Below are positions 36,101-48,768 of a stretch of 64,000 bases of DNA, piece by piece (position 1 is the first letter of the stretch; every line of letters begins with the position of its first letter). The notes under the pieces are model-generated. The model had not been told where the DNA came from. It saw only the letters and a program-made list of their open reading frames with translations, and did not search any database. The translations under genes and the position numbers were made by a program. Source of the DNA: Chamaecrista fasciculata (lineage: Eukaryota; Streptophyta; Magnoliopsida; Fabales; Fabaceae); NCBI GenBank assembly GCA_003254925.1, contig QANZ01006845.1, positions 62,001-126,000 on the forward strand, given 5' to 3'.

Positions 36101-37775
36101 GAAGTTATAAAATACATGAAAAATAAAACACACCTGCATATATGACGAAGAAGAGAGGCTCGCCTAATATATGCTTCTGAAAGGGTTGGATCTGCTTCAA
36201 TGGCAGAATTGAGATCATCAAGTGCCTCAGTATATCGTTTCACTTTTATACTTTGGGACACCCTCTCAAATAATTCAGCAGCATTTCCAGGTTTTCCCTC
36301 TATTCAGATCCAAATATAAAAATCAAAAGACAATTTAAATTACAGACAAAAATTGGACGGGCAAATCAAACATAGAAAGAACTTATAAATAACATACTTA
36401 ATATGAAACTTAATTTGTGATAAGCTATGATGCCCACAATTTTACTTTAAAGAACTACTTTCCTAGTTTATCAATGTGATCAAAGAAATCTGCATAGCAA
36501 CTAGCGAGAATTTGATTCAAACACCTCTCACTCTGTTTTTCGACCTTGTGCTTAGTACTTACATTGTTTGGATCAGTCCACCATAACATAATGCCACTTA
36601 ACTTTTTTGAAACTATTAAACAAAAAAGTTATATGAACGATGAAAATAAAGATCAAGAATAAATTATGGAAGAAAAGTAAACAAAAGAAAAACCACACTC
36701 AAAATTCTATATGTCAATCAATAAAAATCCCTTCAGAAAATCAGCCTAATACCAGATCGCAGAAGGATGCTAAGAAAATCCTGTCAGACAGTTGCTATAC
36801 TGACATAAAATTTAGCCAACAGATTATGTCCGTTGACCAGGTGTATTGAAAAACATATAAATTTGGGTAACACATAAGAATAATTTTGTAGTTATTGAAG
36901 CTCCGGTCTATGCAACATGTTCCTATACCAGTAAATCCAAAGTGAAAACCCTAAAGAAGTCTAAGTAATGCATGTTTACTTTATGATTGATATGAAATGA
37001 TTCAACAGAACATAATTAGGATGCAGCTGTTAATCAAGACATTTGAAATTACCATGCGATTATAGTTGGAAATAACCTCGCATAAATTAGAACGTGAGGA
37101 AAAAAGAAAACTACATTAGAAGCCTCCATAAGATTAACTTTTCAAAGATCCTGATAAAAGCACAATAGATTGCAGGACTCAGTGGCAATACATGATATGT
37201 ATTAAAAAAAACGTATCTTTTGGCTAAAAGCAGTCTACATTATCGAATGCACTTCAAATTGTGATACCCAAATTCGTATCAAGAGTAGTATAGCAATTGC
37301 TGTCACTATCCCACTGCTAAACGTAATAATTTTATACCACGTTTTAAGGATCTCTCCAAGACAAGCAGGCGCATCTTTATTGCTTAAGTTCAGGGATCGG
37401 CTTTAGGTTACACAAATAAGTTTCACAAAATATCTCCCCCAAGAAAGTCCAGAAATTTAAGCTATAACAAAACTTGGCAGTAATAAGAAATTTGAAAGAA
37501 AAAAAAAAAGGAAGTAAAACCCGCAAGGGATCGACGTCCATGAAACGGAACTGGATCGAAACATTAGATTGATGAGATTTGAAGGGTTTATCAAAGAACA
37601 TAGGGTAAAAAAAAAAACCACTGCTATTCAAATTAATAAGGAACAAACAGATCAAAGTATGAGACGGAATACCTAAAGCAGAAACTAGAGGTTGAAGGAG
37701 AATCAGCTGACAAACCAAAACAAAATTGAGAATGAAGACTGTGTAGAGCAATCCTCTCCAGGCTACCGCGTCCAT
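33106..37775 (-). CDS. P58IPK: P58IPK/DNAJC3-like ER co-chaperone, 9 exons
   Basis: TPR-J-domain co-chaperone that in animals works with BiP in the ER lumen; the plant orthologue is At5g03160. Nine exons join in frame to 480 aa: 37673-37775, 36134-36299, 35255-35456, 34941-35101, 34756-34849, 34439-34651, 34207-34287, 33516-33734 and 33106-33309. I start at [14 protein letters not shown] (37775); an in-frame ATG 11 codons upstream is less likely. A hydrophobic signal (about residues 9-33) is followed by TPR units ([30 protein letters not shown]-like and [17 protein letters not shown] stretches), then a J domain ([20 protein letters not shown]) with the HPD triad in [10 protein letters not shown], and a Gly/Phe-rich tail. 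Length and order match the family. Intron 1 (1.37 kb) holds nothing recognised. Confidence 0.95.
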
Positions 37776-38548
37776 GGCGGATGATGAGAAACCAAGAAGA
37801 TTAAGCATTATGGTGGTTCCTCTATAGATTCAAACCCTTGACATAAGAGTGAGCAGATACCCCAATAAATTCACAGACCAGAGGGCCACAATTCGAGGAG
37901 AGTCGTCAAGGTCTCGTGGAGGATGCCGATGAGACTATTCAGTATTCACGCACGCAGGAAGGAAAGCCTAATAAACAACATAAACAAAATTAAAGGGATA
38001 AATAAATAAATAGAAACAGAGCTTCCAATGACCTACATGTCATCACACGTAATTTCTTCCAATCAAAGATCTACACGTGGATTTTTAGCCATGCTCCTTC
38101 CCTTCATCTTTCTGCCACTGTGGCAATGCTTCGAGTTATCCAATATAAAGCTGCCACATCATTAGGGCCTTCACCTCGTGGCCAATATGAAATCTGTTTA
38201 ATCAAGGGTAAATAAAACTATTAATACTTTTTTTTTTGGTGAAAAAACTATTAATACTTGGTTAGAAATAAACATGTATTAATACTAGGAATCTTATTCC
38301 GAAAATAAAAAAATAATTTGTGTACCAAATGTCCCCATTGAGGACACGTCAATATTTTCTTACGTCAAATTTATAAAATTACACAATATATATAATCAAT
38401 TAAAAATTTATAAATTTTGATAAAAATTTAAAAAATTATAGTATATATTCATAATATATTTCATATATGTTATTATTTTTTTAGTGTTCATCATATTAAA
38501 GTTATAAAAAATTTTATACTTTAAAACTTATCTATATTTATATTTATA
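37776..38548. other. Upstream region of the P58IPK gene
   Basis: Includes the leader and promoter of the minus-strand P58IPK gene. On the minus strand, ccacgtg-like words near 38070 (cacgtgg) could be bZIP (G-box) sites, which would fit ER-stress or ABA control, but this is inference. No gene. Confidence 0.4.
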
Positions 38549-38870
38549 TCTATACTATATTATATGGCCCACCCTTTTATGGTTGGTCAAAATTACTGAA
38601 TTAAAAAAAAAAATCATCCACTTTTCTCTAGCACACGTTCTCTCACCCCAAACAAGTTATTTTGATTTTTCATTAATATTCTAAACTCTATAAAAAATGA
38701 TAAATTATATTTTGGTACTCTATGGTTTGGTCATATTTCACTTTAGTACTCGGTGATTTAAAAAGTGACACTTTGGTACCCTGTGATATTCTCTCTTAAC
38801 AAATTATTTTCAAATAATTTTATATTTTACATACATATTTGCGTCCCGTTAGGGCACCCAAAGCCTCTAA
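38549..38870 (+). mobile_element. Non-autonomous Helitron, second copy
   Basis: Starts TCTATACTATATTATATGG after A and ends gcctCTAA before T. The subterminal hairpin (gcgtcccgttagggcaccc) is decayed but clearly related to the copy at 11098-11277. 322 bp, no ORF. Confidence 0.7.
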
Positions 38871-39205
38871 TAAATATATATTTTATAGGTGTCGTAAGAA
38901 TAATAAAGATAAACACATATGTCATTGGGTGAACGTGACACTTAGAGAAAAAGTTTTCATACTTTATAATTAAGAAAGATGAAAGAAGCGTGAAAAAGAT
39001 ACTAATTTGAGAGATGGTTGTAGTAGCTCAACGGATTAAATTTAAAGAAAAATTCTAAAATGTAAAATGAAATATGCATACAACTAGGTGTCATAATTTT
39101 TTTTAAATAATTTAATATTAAATATAATAAAGAAAATTTTAATCCATCAAAATTATCTAGAAAAACACATCACTAACCCAAACTTGAAAGGCGTTATTTT
39201 TTTTT

Positions 39206-39676
39206 GGCTAAAGTGCTAAACAGTAATTTTGGTCTCATAATTTGGCAAAAGCCTTAATTTGGTCCTATAACTTTTTTGTTGCAATTTTGGTCTCATAACT
39301 TTGGCAAAGGTTTCAATATGGTCCTATAAATTTTTTGTTGCAATTTTGGTCCTATAACTTTTGAAAACGTCTCATCGTTGGTCCCAAGCTGATTTCTATC
39401 TATTATCTGTCGTTAAATCCACTTCACCCATATTTGTCACATCATCATTCAACTCAGTATGTGAGATCATCTTTAACGACAGAAAATAGATGGAAATCAA
39501 TTTGGGACCAACAGTGGGACGTTTTCAAAAATTATTAGACCAACATTGTAACAAAAAAGTTATGAGACCAGATTGAGACCTTTGTCAAAGTTATAGGATC
39601 AAAATTATAACAAAAAAGTTATGAGACCAAATAGAGACCTTTGCCGAAATTATAGAACCAAAAGTATACTTTAGCT
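39206..39676. mobile_element. Fold-back MITE of the ggctaaagtg family
   Basis: The left ggctaaagtg and the right actttagc(t) bound long inverted arms of repeated tttggtc(t/c)cataactttt modules. Flanks are both poly-T, so a 9-bp duplication would be all T and cannot be proven. Close relative of 51842-52271. Confidence 0.7.
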
Positions 39677-40058
39677 TTTTTTTTTTTTTTAAAGCAACTT
39701 AAAAGGCATTTTAGAAAGGGCTAATAGTAGAACAAGAAGCTTCTAGACCTATCCAATACCTAAATTAGGGCGTGTTTGGGAACCACATAATCCTAATCCA
39801 ATCTCATTCAATCATCATCTCATTCTAGGATTAGATGAACAGTACTGGATTGGTGTTTTTTGGAACCTTCATCTCATCTCATCTCATCCACATCATCATC
39901 TCATTCACAACATCATCTCATTTTCTCTTACAATTACTAATCTATCCCTACTTATACACCTATAATTACCTATACTTTAATACAAATATAAAAAAAAAAA
40001 TTAGACAAAATAGTAATTTTACATACCCTCATTTATTACACTTATAATTTTCTCTCTC

Positions 40059-40833
40059 NNNNNNNNNNNNNNNNNNNNNNNNNNNNNNNNNNNNNNNNNN
40101 NNNNNNNNNNNNNNNNNNNNNNNNNNNNNNNNNNNNNNNNNNNNNNNNNNNNNNNNNNNNNNNNNNNNNNNNNNNNNNNNNNNNNNNNNNNNNNNNNNNN
40201 NNNNNNNNNNNNNNNNNNNNNNNNNNNNNNNNNNNNNNNNNNNNNNNNNNNNNNNNNNNNNNNNNNNNNNNNNNNNNNNNNNNNNNNNNNNNNNNNNNNN
40301 NNNNNNNNNNNNNNNNNNNNNNNNNNNNNNNNNNNNNNNNNNNNNNNNNNNNNNNNNNNNNNNNNNNNNNNNNNNNNNNNNNNNNNNNNNNNNNNNNNNN
40401 NNNNNNNNNNNNNNNNNNNNNNNNNNNNNNNNNNNNNNNNNNNNNNNNNNNNNNNNNNNNNNNNNNNNNNNNNNNNNNNNNNNNNNNNNNNNNNNNNNNN
40501 NNNNNNNNNNNNNNNNNNNNNNNNNNNNNNNNNNNNNNNNNNNNNNNNNNNNNNNNNNNNNNNNNNNNNNNNNNNNNNNNNNNNNNNNNNNNNNNNNNNN
40601 NNNNNNNNNNNNNNNNNNNNNNNNNNNNNNNNNNNNNNNNNNNNNNNNNNNNNNNNNNNNNNNNNNNNNNNNNNNNNNNNNNNNNNNNNNNNNNNNNNNN
40701 NNNNNNNNNNNNNNNNNNNNNNNNNNNNNNNNNNNNNNNNNNNNNNNNNNNNNNNNNNNNNNNNNNNNNNNNNNNNNNNNNNNNNNNNNNNNNNNNNNNN
40801 NNNNNNNNNNNNNNNNNNNNNNNNNNNNNNNNN
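40059..40833. other. Assembly gap (run of N)
   Basis: About 775 N. Nothing can be said of its content. The length may be an estimate. Confidence 0.98.
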
Positions 40834-40904
40834 TTTTTTAGGGACAAAATACAAAATGGCCCACGTGTATGTACAGGCTTGAATCATTGGATTCAAAAAT
40901 AAAG

Positions 40905-41070
40905 GGTTAAAGGGTTAAATTGATCCTAAATGTTTGCCCTAATGTTCATTTTGGTCCACCATTAATCATTTTGCTAACATTTAGGACCAATTTTAACATT
41001 TATTAAAATAATGGACCAAAATGAATATTAGGCCATACATTTAGGACCAAAATGAACCTTTCACCACACA
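40905..41070. repeat. Short ggtcctaaat fold-back remnant
   Basis: gggttaaattgatcctaaatg at the left and catttaggaccaaaatgaacc at the right are inverted. It is related to 19136-19645 and nested within the PIF/Harbinger-like element. Confidence 0.55.
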
Positions 41071-41756
41071 TTTTATTAGAATTTAGTGTTGTTTTCTAAT
41101 TTGCTATTTGGTTCTCAAACTATTATTTGTTATTTTTTTGTCGTTCAATTTCATAAATAGACCCCATTATTAATGATTGGGGTTTTCTACAAGGCCCCAG
41201 TTATCTTTTACACATGTTAGAGATTGATTAATTAGAACAGTTTGAATTTATGGACCAAATTGTATGTCAAAAAATAATTCCAATATTATTTTCATTTTGG
41301 CCCATAATCTCATCCACTTGGATTTGGATTGACCCCTAACCCTCAATCCAAAATTTTCTCATCCTCACAATTTCCAATACCATATCACACTTCCCAATAT
41401 CATCTCATCTCAATCTCATTTCAATCAAAAAACAACCAAACACCTATCATCTCATCCAATCCAATCTAATCTCATCTCATCTCATCTCATTATTTCATAC
41501 CATTTTTACCCCTATACAAATTACAAAAATCCATCTACTTTTTTCTACCAACCACAATCATTACAACCCCTTTTATATAATTTCACACCCTATTTAACAT
41601 CATTCTCAATAAAATCACCCAAACACCAATACATCATCTCATCTCATCCAATTAAAAAATAATCTCATCCAATCCATTTGGATTGGATTGGATTGGATTA
41701 TAATTCATAGTCTCCCAAACAGACCCTTAGCCTTCCAATTTTGACCCCGAAATTAA

Positions 41757-42809
<1,053 letters not shown>

Positions 42810-45549
42810 AGAATTGCTGCTTTTTATTAGGTGTAGCTTTTGTCTCGGAAACTTATGTCTATCTTGTTCTTAACATTTATGTTATGTTACTTTATTTTCA
42901 GTATTTTCAAAGGTTGTTGATCTTCCTGTCATGAAAGTGCATCATTCAGAATGCAACTATCTCTGATTTAAATAAAAGAAGATTGTAATTCATCATGTGT
43001 ATATATTGCTATTTCTACTTGGCTTAGCTTAGGGATGATGAAACGTTGCATCAATCCATCACTTAGTTTGCCGGAAACCTGATTGGATGAATTTGATAAT
43101 TCAAATTCCGCTTATGCAGGTCCATGATCTTGTCCTCTTATACGGTACTTTGTTAACAATAACTGGGTTTGACTCTTATTCTGTAATGGGGTTAGTTCAA
43201 TATTATCATAATTGCATGATCTGATCTGATATATGCAGTAACTAACTGAACATGCTTGATAACATCTTAATCTCTTATATTTCGAGCCTCGCAAGCTGAG
43301 AACTATGCTCCATCCACGGTGGCTGTGCCAGCAACGCTTCTAATACTGTATGATGAAATGTTGTTACACGGTTCTGCTTGTGGTTGCCCAGCTTAAAAAG
43401 CTGTGGAGATGGCTGTTGAAACCATGGGAAATCCCTTTTGTTTGTGCAAAATGACAATCTCTGTTGGCTTGGCCCTCCAGGATTTATCGTAGCACTTGGA
43501 ATCTTTTGGAGCCATTCCTCTTTATTTGGGTATCAATAAGTTGTTTCTGAGCGCTTTCTATAATTTTGAGTTTTGACTTCAGTAGCATGAATTAGTGACT
43601 TGCCATGATTTACTATATGGCTGAATTTGTTTTGATATTTACTGAGTTCACTGCCGGATACAGTTGGTGAGTCCGGATACAGTTGGTGAGTACTGCCATG
43701 ATCCACTCACACTGAGCAATTAGCGCTATCTCATTCTCAAGGTTGGCGGTGCTAGCATTAGATGACCGACTATGTTCCTTATAATCTCTATGTTCCATCC
43801 ATGAACTGGTATGTGCTGACATAGTAAAATCTAGAAACTGAAGTGAGACCACAGAAATAGTTTGATAATTTTCTACCTCGCATTGTTAGTATTATCTAAA
43901 AACAACAAATAACTTTCATTGATTTTGATTGCCACTGACCCTGTTGAGGACCACAATCACCCAAAGATAACTTTTCTTAATAACAAAGTCAATAAGCATT
44001 CCATTGAGACACGGTATGTATTTGTCCCAACCACGTCACTTGGACAATTCGAAGACCAGCAGCCACAAAGAAACAGAAGTTTATTGTCATTATTACTCGA
44101 CTAAGGCCTTAATCCTTTTTTCGTAGTGTTTCTGATGTGAAGAGAATAGAATCATGGCCACTGACTCTACCCCAATTTGTATGTTTGAGTTATGACAATG
44201 TCCCAATTCCCAACTCCTTTGCTCTCTTAATATAACTTTTTGGTTAATGTACAATTTTAGTCCATTATTTGTGGGTTAAGTTTCATTTATTATTTTTTTA
44301 TCTTTATTTGTTGTAATTTTGAGCTTAAGTTTTTCAACAGCTTAAGTATTTGGTCTTAATGATTGAATGTGGTAATATTTTTTTATTTTAAATTTCAACA
44401 CGATGAATTTGAGTTATATGTTATTTTTTACTAAATATTTCTTTGTTCAGTTAAGCTTGTCGACAAACAAGATTAAATTGAATTTTGAATATAAGTCGCT
44501 CGTTTCACTATCAAATAGGAGGTCATATTTCAAGTGATGAGTTTAAAATTACAAGTTACTCTTGATGGGTATTTCTTTTGCTCAACTGAGACCGTCAGTA
44601 AATAAGTCAAATTAAACCTGAAAGTGATTTTTTATAATTTTTCACCTCTTCGTTCGAGAACCACTTTTAAACTCAATTTCACCAGAAGAAAAAAAAACTT
44701 GTCAAAAGTAAAACTCGTTGCAATCAAACTTGAAACAAAAGAGATATGATCAACTTCATCTATTTGATTGTGAAATGGGCATAAACGAAGCGGCTTATTT
44801 TTAGAGTCTAATTTAATCTTATTTGTTGATAACTCCAATTAGATAAAAAAAGATTTTGTAAGAAACATGTAGCTTAGAATTTGTCATATTTAAATTTGAA
44901 ACAAGAGAATCATATTTAGTCATTGGAATCAAAGAGTAAAACTTTTAAAAAATTTAAAAGACTAAAATTGCAACAAAAAAAGATAAAAGGGTGGGATTGT
45001 GATCTACCAAAAAAATAAGGGACCAAAATTGTACTTTGGCCAAACACTTATTTTTTCTTTTTTTATTTTGTTTGAAGCCAACTTCTTTACTGTAAAGTCA
45101 TCTAGAAATTTGTATATAGTAATTAGGGTTAAGAGAGAGTCCCAACATTTGAAGAGATCAACTTCTTTATTATCATCTCTAATGTCATTCAAGAAATTAC
45201 TTTTCTAATAATCCTTTTACAATCCAGACCAAATATACGATAATGATGAGATTGTTTTCCTCTACCCTGCTATTGATTATCACGATTAAATTTACTCAAC
45301 TTGATAATTTGATATGTGTAATTTGGCATAATGTGGTTTTATCAAGTCCTCCTCTTTAACTAGAAGCCAACTTGCACACATAATGCAACGGATACGCACC
45401 TAACAAGCAAGGGTCAGAATAGTCATTCTATGAATAGAAGATGTGGAGTTTAGAATCATTATCCCGTATTCCCACGTCTGTGAGGACCAAATCTTTCGTT
45501 GTCTAACAATGCTCATGCCTCTTATTTTTGTCATTCTCAACCAATAAGA
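42810..45549. other. Downstream of polyubiquitin, with repeat family members
   Basis: The 3' UTR of the polyubiquitin gene is likely within the first 200 nt. A 19-bp perfect tandem duplication lies at 43654-43691. From 44242 to 45041 there is an inverted-repeat element (ggttaatgtacaattttag at the left, accaaaattgtactttggcc at the right) whose interior has the atatctctc / gaacttgaaa modules seen in other copies; no target duplication was found. No gene is recognised. Confidence 0.5.
44242..45041. repeat. Large fold-back element, ggccaaagt family
   Basis: Ends are inverted (GGTTAATGTACAATTTTAG and CCAAAATTGTACTTTGGCC). Interior arms carry the words gatatgatcaactt and gaccgtcagtaaata and their inverses. 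Flanking 9-mers differ (taacttttt and aaacactta), so the ends are approximate. Confidence 0.6.
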
Positions 45550-45671
45550 GTGGAGCGGGTTTTTTTATTTTTATAATAATAAAAAAAAAGAGCCACATCA
45601 CTTTAAAAAAAAATAATTCCTAAGATGGGTGTTACATTGGATTCGGGTGTGGGGCAATTTGTGGCACATTG

Positions 45672-45768
45672 AAATCGCAGCATGTGCTGCGATTTGACAT
45701 TATGAATGCGATTTCATTATTAAAAATCGCAGCACATAATGTCAAATTGCAGCACATGTTGCGATTTG
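45672..45768. repeat. Cluster of aaatcgcagca palindromes
   Basis: An 11-bp-arm palindrome, aaatcgcagca-tg-tgctgcgattt, occupies 45672-45695. Related words recur at 45724-45768 (aaatcgcagcacataatg, gcagcacatgttgcgattt), forming nested hairpins. Part of the TIR element. Function unknown. Confidence 0.65.
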
Positions 45769-45937
45769 AATTGATGGTTTTTTTTGTTTAGTTAGTATGT
45801 TTAAGGTTTTGGTATTAAGATTAGGGTTTAGTATGTTTAGGATTGTATAAATAATTTAATTTCTTAAAAAGTAATTTAATTATACAACTGAAAAATTAAT
45901 TATATCAAGTAACAAAAAATTATACAAGTCATCCGCC

Positions 45938-47340
45938 TCATCTTGGGGTAAATCTATTTGGAGGGTTGAGCGTGCCTCGATCACGTAGATAGGACGGTGA
46001 GAAAAATGTTTGTGGCGAATGCATGTCAGCCTGTGAAAATGTTTGTGAATCAGGAGGAGGCATGTCATGCTGTGAAAGATATACAGGAGGCATGTCGTGC
46101 TGCACTGTATAGTTAGGATCCGTCAACAAGTCCAGGAAAGGTAGCTGCGGAAGGCGGGAAGACGACTCCGCGATGTCTAACGAGGCCGGACGTGCCGAAG
46201 AACCATCACTGTAGTATGCCGAACTAGAAAAACCGCCAAATGAACCAAAATTCTCTTGCTGCTGAGGAAGAGATACACCAAGTGACAAGTCCGGGTAACC
46301 AAAATTTTGTTGCGGAAGAGATACCCCAAGTGACAAGTCCGGGTAACCAAAATTCTGCGAACGGCGGGAAGACGACTTCAGGACGTCTAACGTGGCCGAA
46401 GTACCACCGTCGTAGAACGAGGACGAAGTCCCACCACCACTTAAGTATGCCGTCAAACCACTAAAAAGGGGGGATCCATGCCTATGCGGTCGCTGATAAG
46501 GCGGCTCCTGGTAGTAAGCAGGGGACGACACATGAAATGTTTGTGTCTGTGGCTCCTCATGTGCCGGGGGGTGTGATGGCGGCGACGGCTGATCGTAAAT
46601 TACCTGTTGTGGTTGTCTAGCCGAATAATGCCCTTCCCGCCACCTCTTGTTTCTTGGTGGTGACTGTGTCGGAGGAATTTCTGGCAAATTAACGTCTGGC
46701 CTGGCGGGTGCCTGACGACTACGTGCCAGCATGTTTCCATGTGCCTCCAGCCCCTCACCTAATGCCCCTGACATTAATAGAAATGCTCCTAACTTGGTCG
46801 GTTAATTCTGAAACAGTGGTCTCTGGATTGTTAGCATGTTCTTCCAGCATGTCCAAACTGTCAACCTGCATGAAGTCGTAAACATAAGTGATTATACGAC
46901 AAAAATATTAAATACACGATCACGGGAAATTAAATATGATTTACGCACCGCATACATGATGGATCCACCCATGGGGTCCAACCATCGCCATGTGTGCCTT
47001 CTGTACCACTTGAGGTACTGATCAAGCCTAACCAATGGCCTAGACGACGCATTTATACTGAAGACGGTATTATTCCGCTGGGCCCAAGACATGAGAAATG
47101 GATAATGCCTATTTTCCCAGTCAACTTGGGTTTGTCCTCTAAGATCTTTTCCGTGATAACCCAAGTTGTCTAAGTTCATTCCAGGACCAGGAATGTGCTG
47201 GTCCATCTGAAACTGTCACAGCACTCGATCAGGGTGGTGTCACTCGACTATATGCATACATAATAGCGGACATGAGGATCGCCACACAGAAGAGTTTTGC
47301 AGACAATAGTCATCATTGTCATATAGCTGCCACACGAACT
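45938..47340 (-). pseudogene. Plant mobile domain (MAIN/PP7-like) gene, disabled
   Basis: Reading the minus strand, 47340 to about 46950 gives FVWQLYDNDDYCL, SVWRSSCPLLCMHIVE, then HHPDRVL, QFQMDQHIPGP and LDQYLKWYRRHTWRWLDP. This is the conserved core of the plant mobile domain (MAIN, MAIL1, PP7-long-form and many transposon proteins). Two in-frame TGA codons interrupt it: one after HIVE, where Trp or Met is usual, and one after DRVL, where Arg is usual. Both fit C-to-T type decay. A splice donor follows MYAV; the second exon encodes a Pro/Ser/Gln-rich C-terminal region (45938-46774) with a duplicated QNFGYPDLSLGVSLPQ. It lies wholly within the TIR element, so it is probably an element-borne copy. 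Confidence 0.72.
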
Positions 47341-47607
47341 GGAAAAAGGCATCGTTAAGTTTAATGAAATAAAAATTAAAATTATACAATATAGTAATAA
47401 TTGTCATGCATACTTCACGCCCTTGATAATGATCAATCTACTGACGGTACCACAATACAGATTCATCCCGTGACAAGAAATGGTTAAGAATTGTAGCCCA
47501 CCTACGCATAAATGAAAACCACGCTCTTCCTCTCTTCCTTCCCTCAAAATTTTTTCAAAAATCCTCCTCGGTTTATATAGATGAGGCAAATGCCTCCTCT
47601 GAAGTGA

Positions 47608-47637
47608 CCACACGGTCACGGACCCGTGACCGTGTGG
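47608..47637. repeat. GC-rich palindrome near the element end
   Basis: Arms ccacacggtcacgg and ccgtgaccgtgtgg (14 bp) are separated by 2 nt. Directly downstream follow imperfect tgac-cacgcttc repeats to about 47707. The patch is much more GC-rich than its surroundings. Confidence 0.7.
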
Positions 47638-47877
47638 TCACGTCACTGACACACGCTTCACAAGCAAGCCTGCGATTTCACTGACGCACGCTTCGGCGTG
47701 TGTCAGTCTACAATTTTTTTAAAAAGAAAAAAATTAAAAAAAAAATGGGTGCCACGTGACATTCATATGAAAAATTATTTTTTTTTTGTGATGTGGCTTT
47801 TTTTTTTTTATAAAAATAAAAAAACCGCGTGGAGCGAGCTTCATGTCCAAAACCTTGGTTCTCTCTCTTCCAATCCA

Positions 47878-48768
47878 ATGGCAGATCATTACTCTCTATG
47901 CATTATAGCAGTAATGGATCGTCTTTGGTTTCACCAAATCGTTCTCTTCTCACGACCCACTACGGCTCTGCTTATATCAGAGTCTCAGTCTTGCCCATCT
48001 TTGCCACATCCATCTGATTCTGATGGACAAGATGTTTCAAGAGATGAACCGCAAGTATCATCAGACTCAATCTCTATAACTCTGCAGGTATGGTCAAAAC
48101 TCTAGTACTCTCAGGTCAGCATTATCTATCTATAGTTCCATACTGTGTTTTCAGTTTTCACTCTCGAAGAGGCAAATGACCTTGCTTTCTTGTATGTTTT
48201 TACTTTTTACTGTGTCACAACTCACAAGGATGATTCAAAGAAGGCGGAAGAAAATGGGGAAAGACCCCGAAAAAGGGACTTGTTGGGAAATAAAATTCGT
48301 TCACAATCATCCTCGCCATTCACTCCAAATTACTGCCTCAGAAAGTTCAGGAAATTGGCTACAGCAAGGAGACTGCAAAAGTCAATAAGCTACAGAACAT
48401 TGGGGGAATTAGAGCTCGAAGAAGTGAAGGGTTTTATGGATCTGGGTTTTGTATTCAAGAAAGAAAGTGTGAGCCCACGAATGATGAACGTAGTCCCCGG
48501 CTTGCAGAGATTTGGTATGTGCCAAAATAAACAGAACGTGGAACTAATGGATGCCAGAAAAACAGTGGAAGATGGCGATGTTGTTAAAATGAAAGAAAAG
48601 AGAGATATAAGCATCAAGAGACCCTATTTATCTGAGGCATGGCTCATAAAGAAACCAGACTCGCAGCTGCTAAATCTGAAGATTCCCATGCTATGTTCTG
48701 CTTCTGATATGAAGAAACATCTTCGGTTCTGGGCTAAAACTGTGGCCTCAGAAATCCTCCAACAATAA
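47878..48768 (+). CDS. DUF1685 family protein
   Basis: Plant-specific protein of unknown biochemical function. Two exons, 47878-48087 and 48229-48768, give 249 aa with phase 0 and a GT-AG intron of 141 nt. The hallmark of DUF1685, RTLGELELEEVKGFMDLGFVF, is in the middle of exon 2. A basic segment (RKRDLLGNK, NYCLRKFRKLATARRLQKS) precedes it, and the C-terminal part SASDMKKHLRFWAKTVASEI is also typical. The N terminus is Ser-rich. The start ATG chosen (MADHYSLCI) is only 50 bp from the end of a TIR element, so the leader or promoter must overlap transposon DNA or begin inside it. An alternative start is the Met 12 codons later. Confidence 0.8.

Larger units (their letters stand above)
39768..41726. 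mobile_element. PIF/Harbinger-like TIR element containing the assembly gap
   Basis: Left end GGGCGTGTTTGGGAACCACA and right end CCCAAACAGACCC form imperfect inverted repeats, flanked by TTA on both sides (39765-39767 and 41727-41729). GGG...CCC ends with a TTA duplication are typical of PIF/Harbinger and Tourist-like elements. Sub-terminal cctaatccaatc / gattggatt words are also inverted. The interior holds tandem atctcatctcatc-rich DNA and a gap of N (40059-40833), so any coding content there is invisible. The right end lies 163 bp before the polyubiquitin ATG. Confidence 0.72.
45558..47828 (-). mobile_element. TIR element carrying a plant-mobile-domain pseudogene
   Basis: The left end GGTTTTTTTATTTTTATAAT with following gagccacatcac is inverted at the right (gtgatgtggc ... 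tataaaaataaaaaaaccgc). An 8-bp direct repeat GTGGAGCG flanks it (45550-45557 and 47829-47836). It is about 2.27 kb. Inside are a decayed PMD-type gene (minus strand), a cluster of aaatcgcagca palindromes (45672-45768), and a GC-rich palindrome at 47608-47637. Structure suggests a Mutator- or hAT-like element; the duplication length (8, or 9 with one mismatch) does not decide. Confidence 0.68.

Noticed and set aside
40029..40896. Two long frames spanning the N gap
   Set aside because: They consist almost entirely of unknown residues and exist only because N cannot be a stop.
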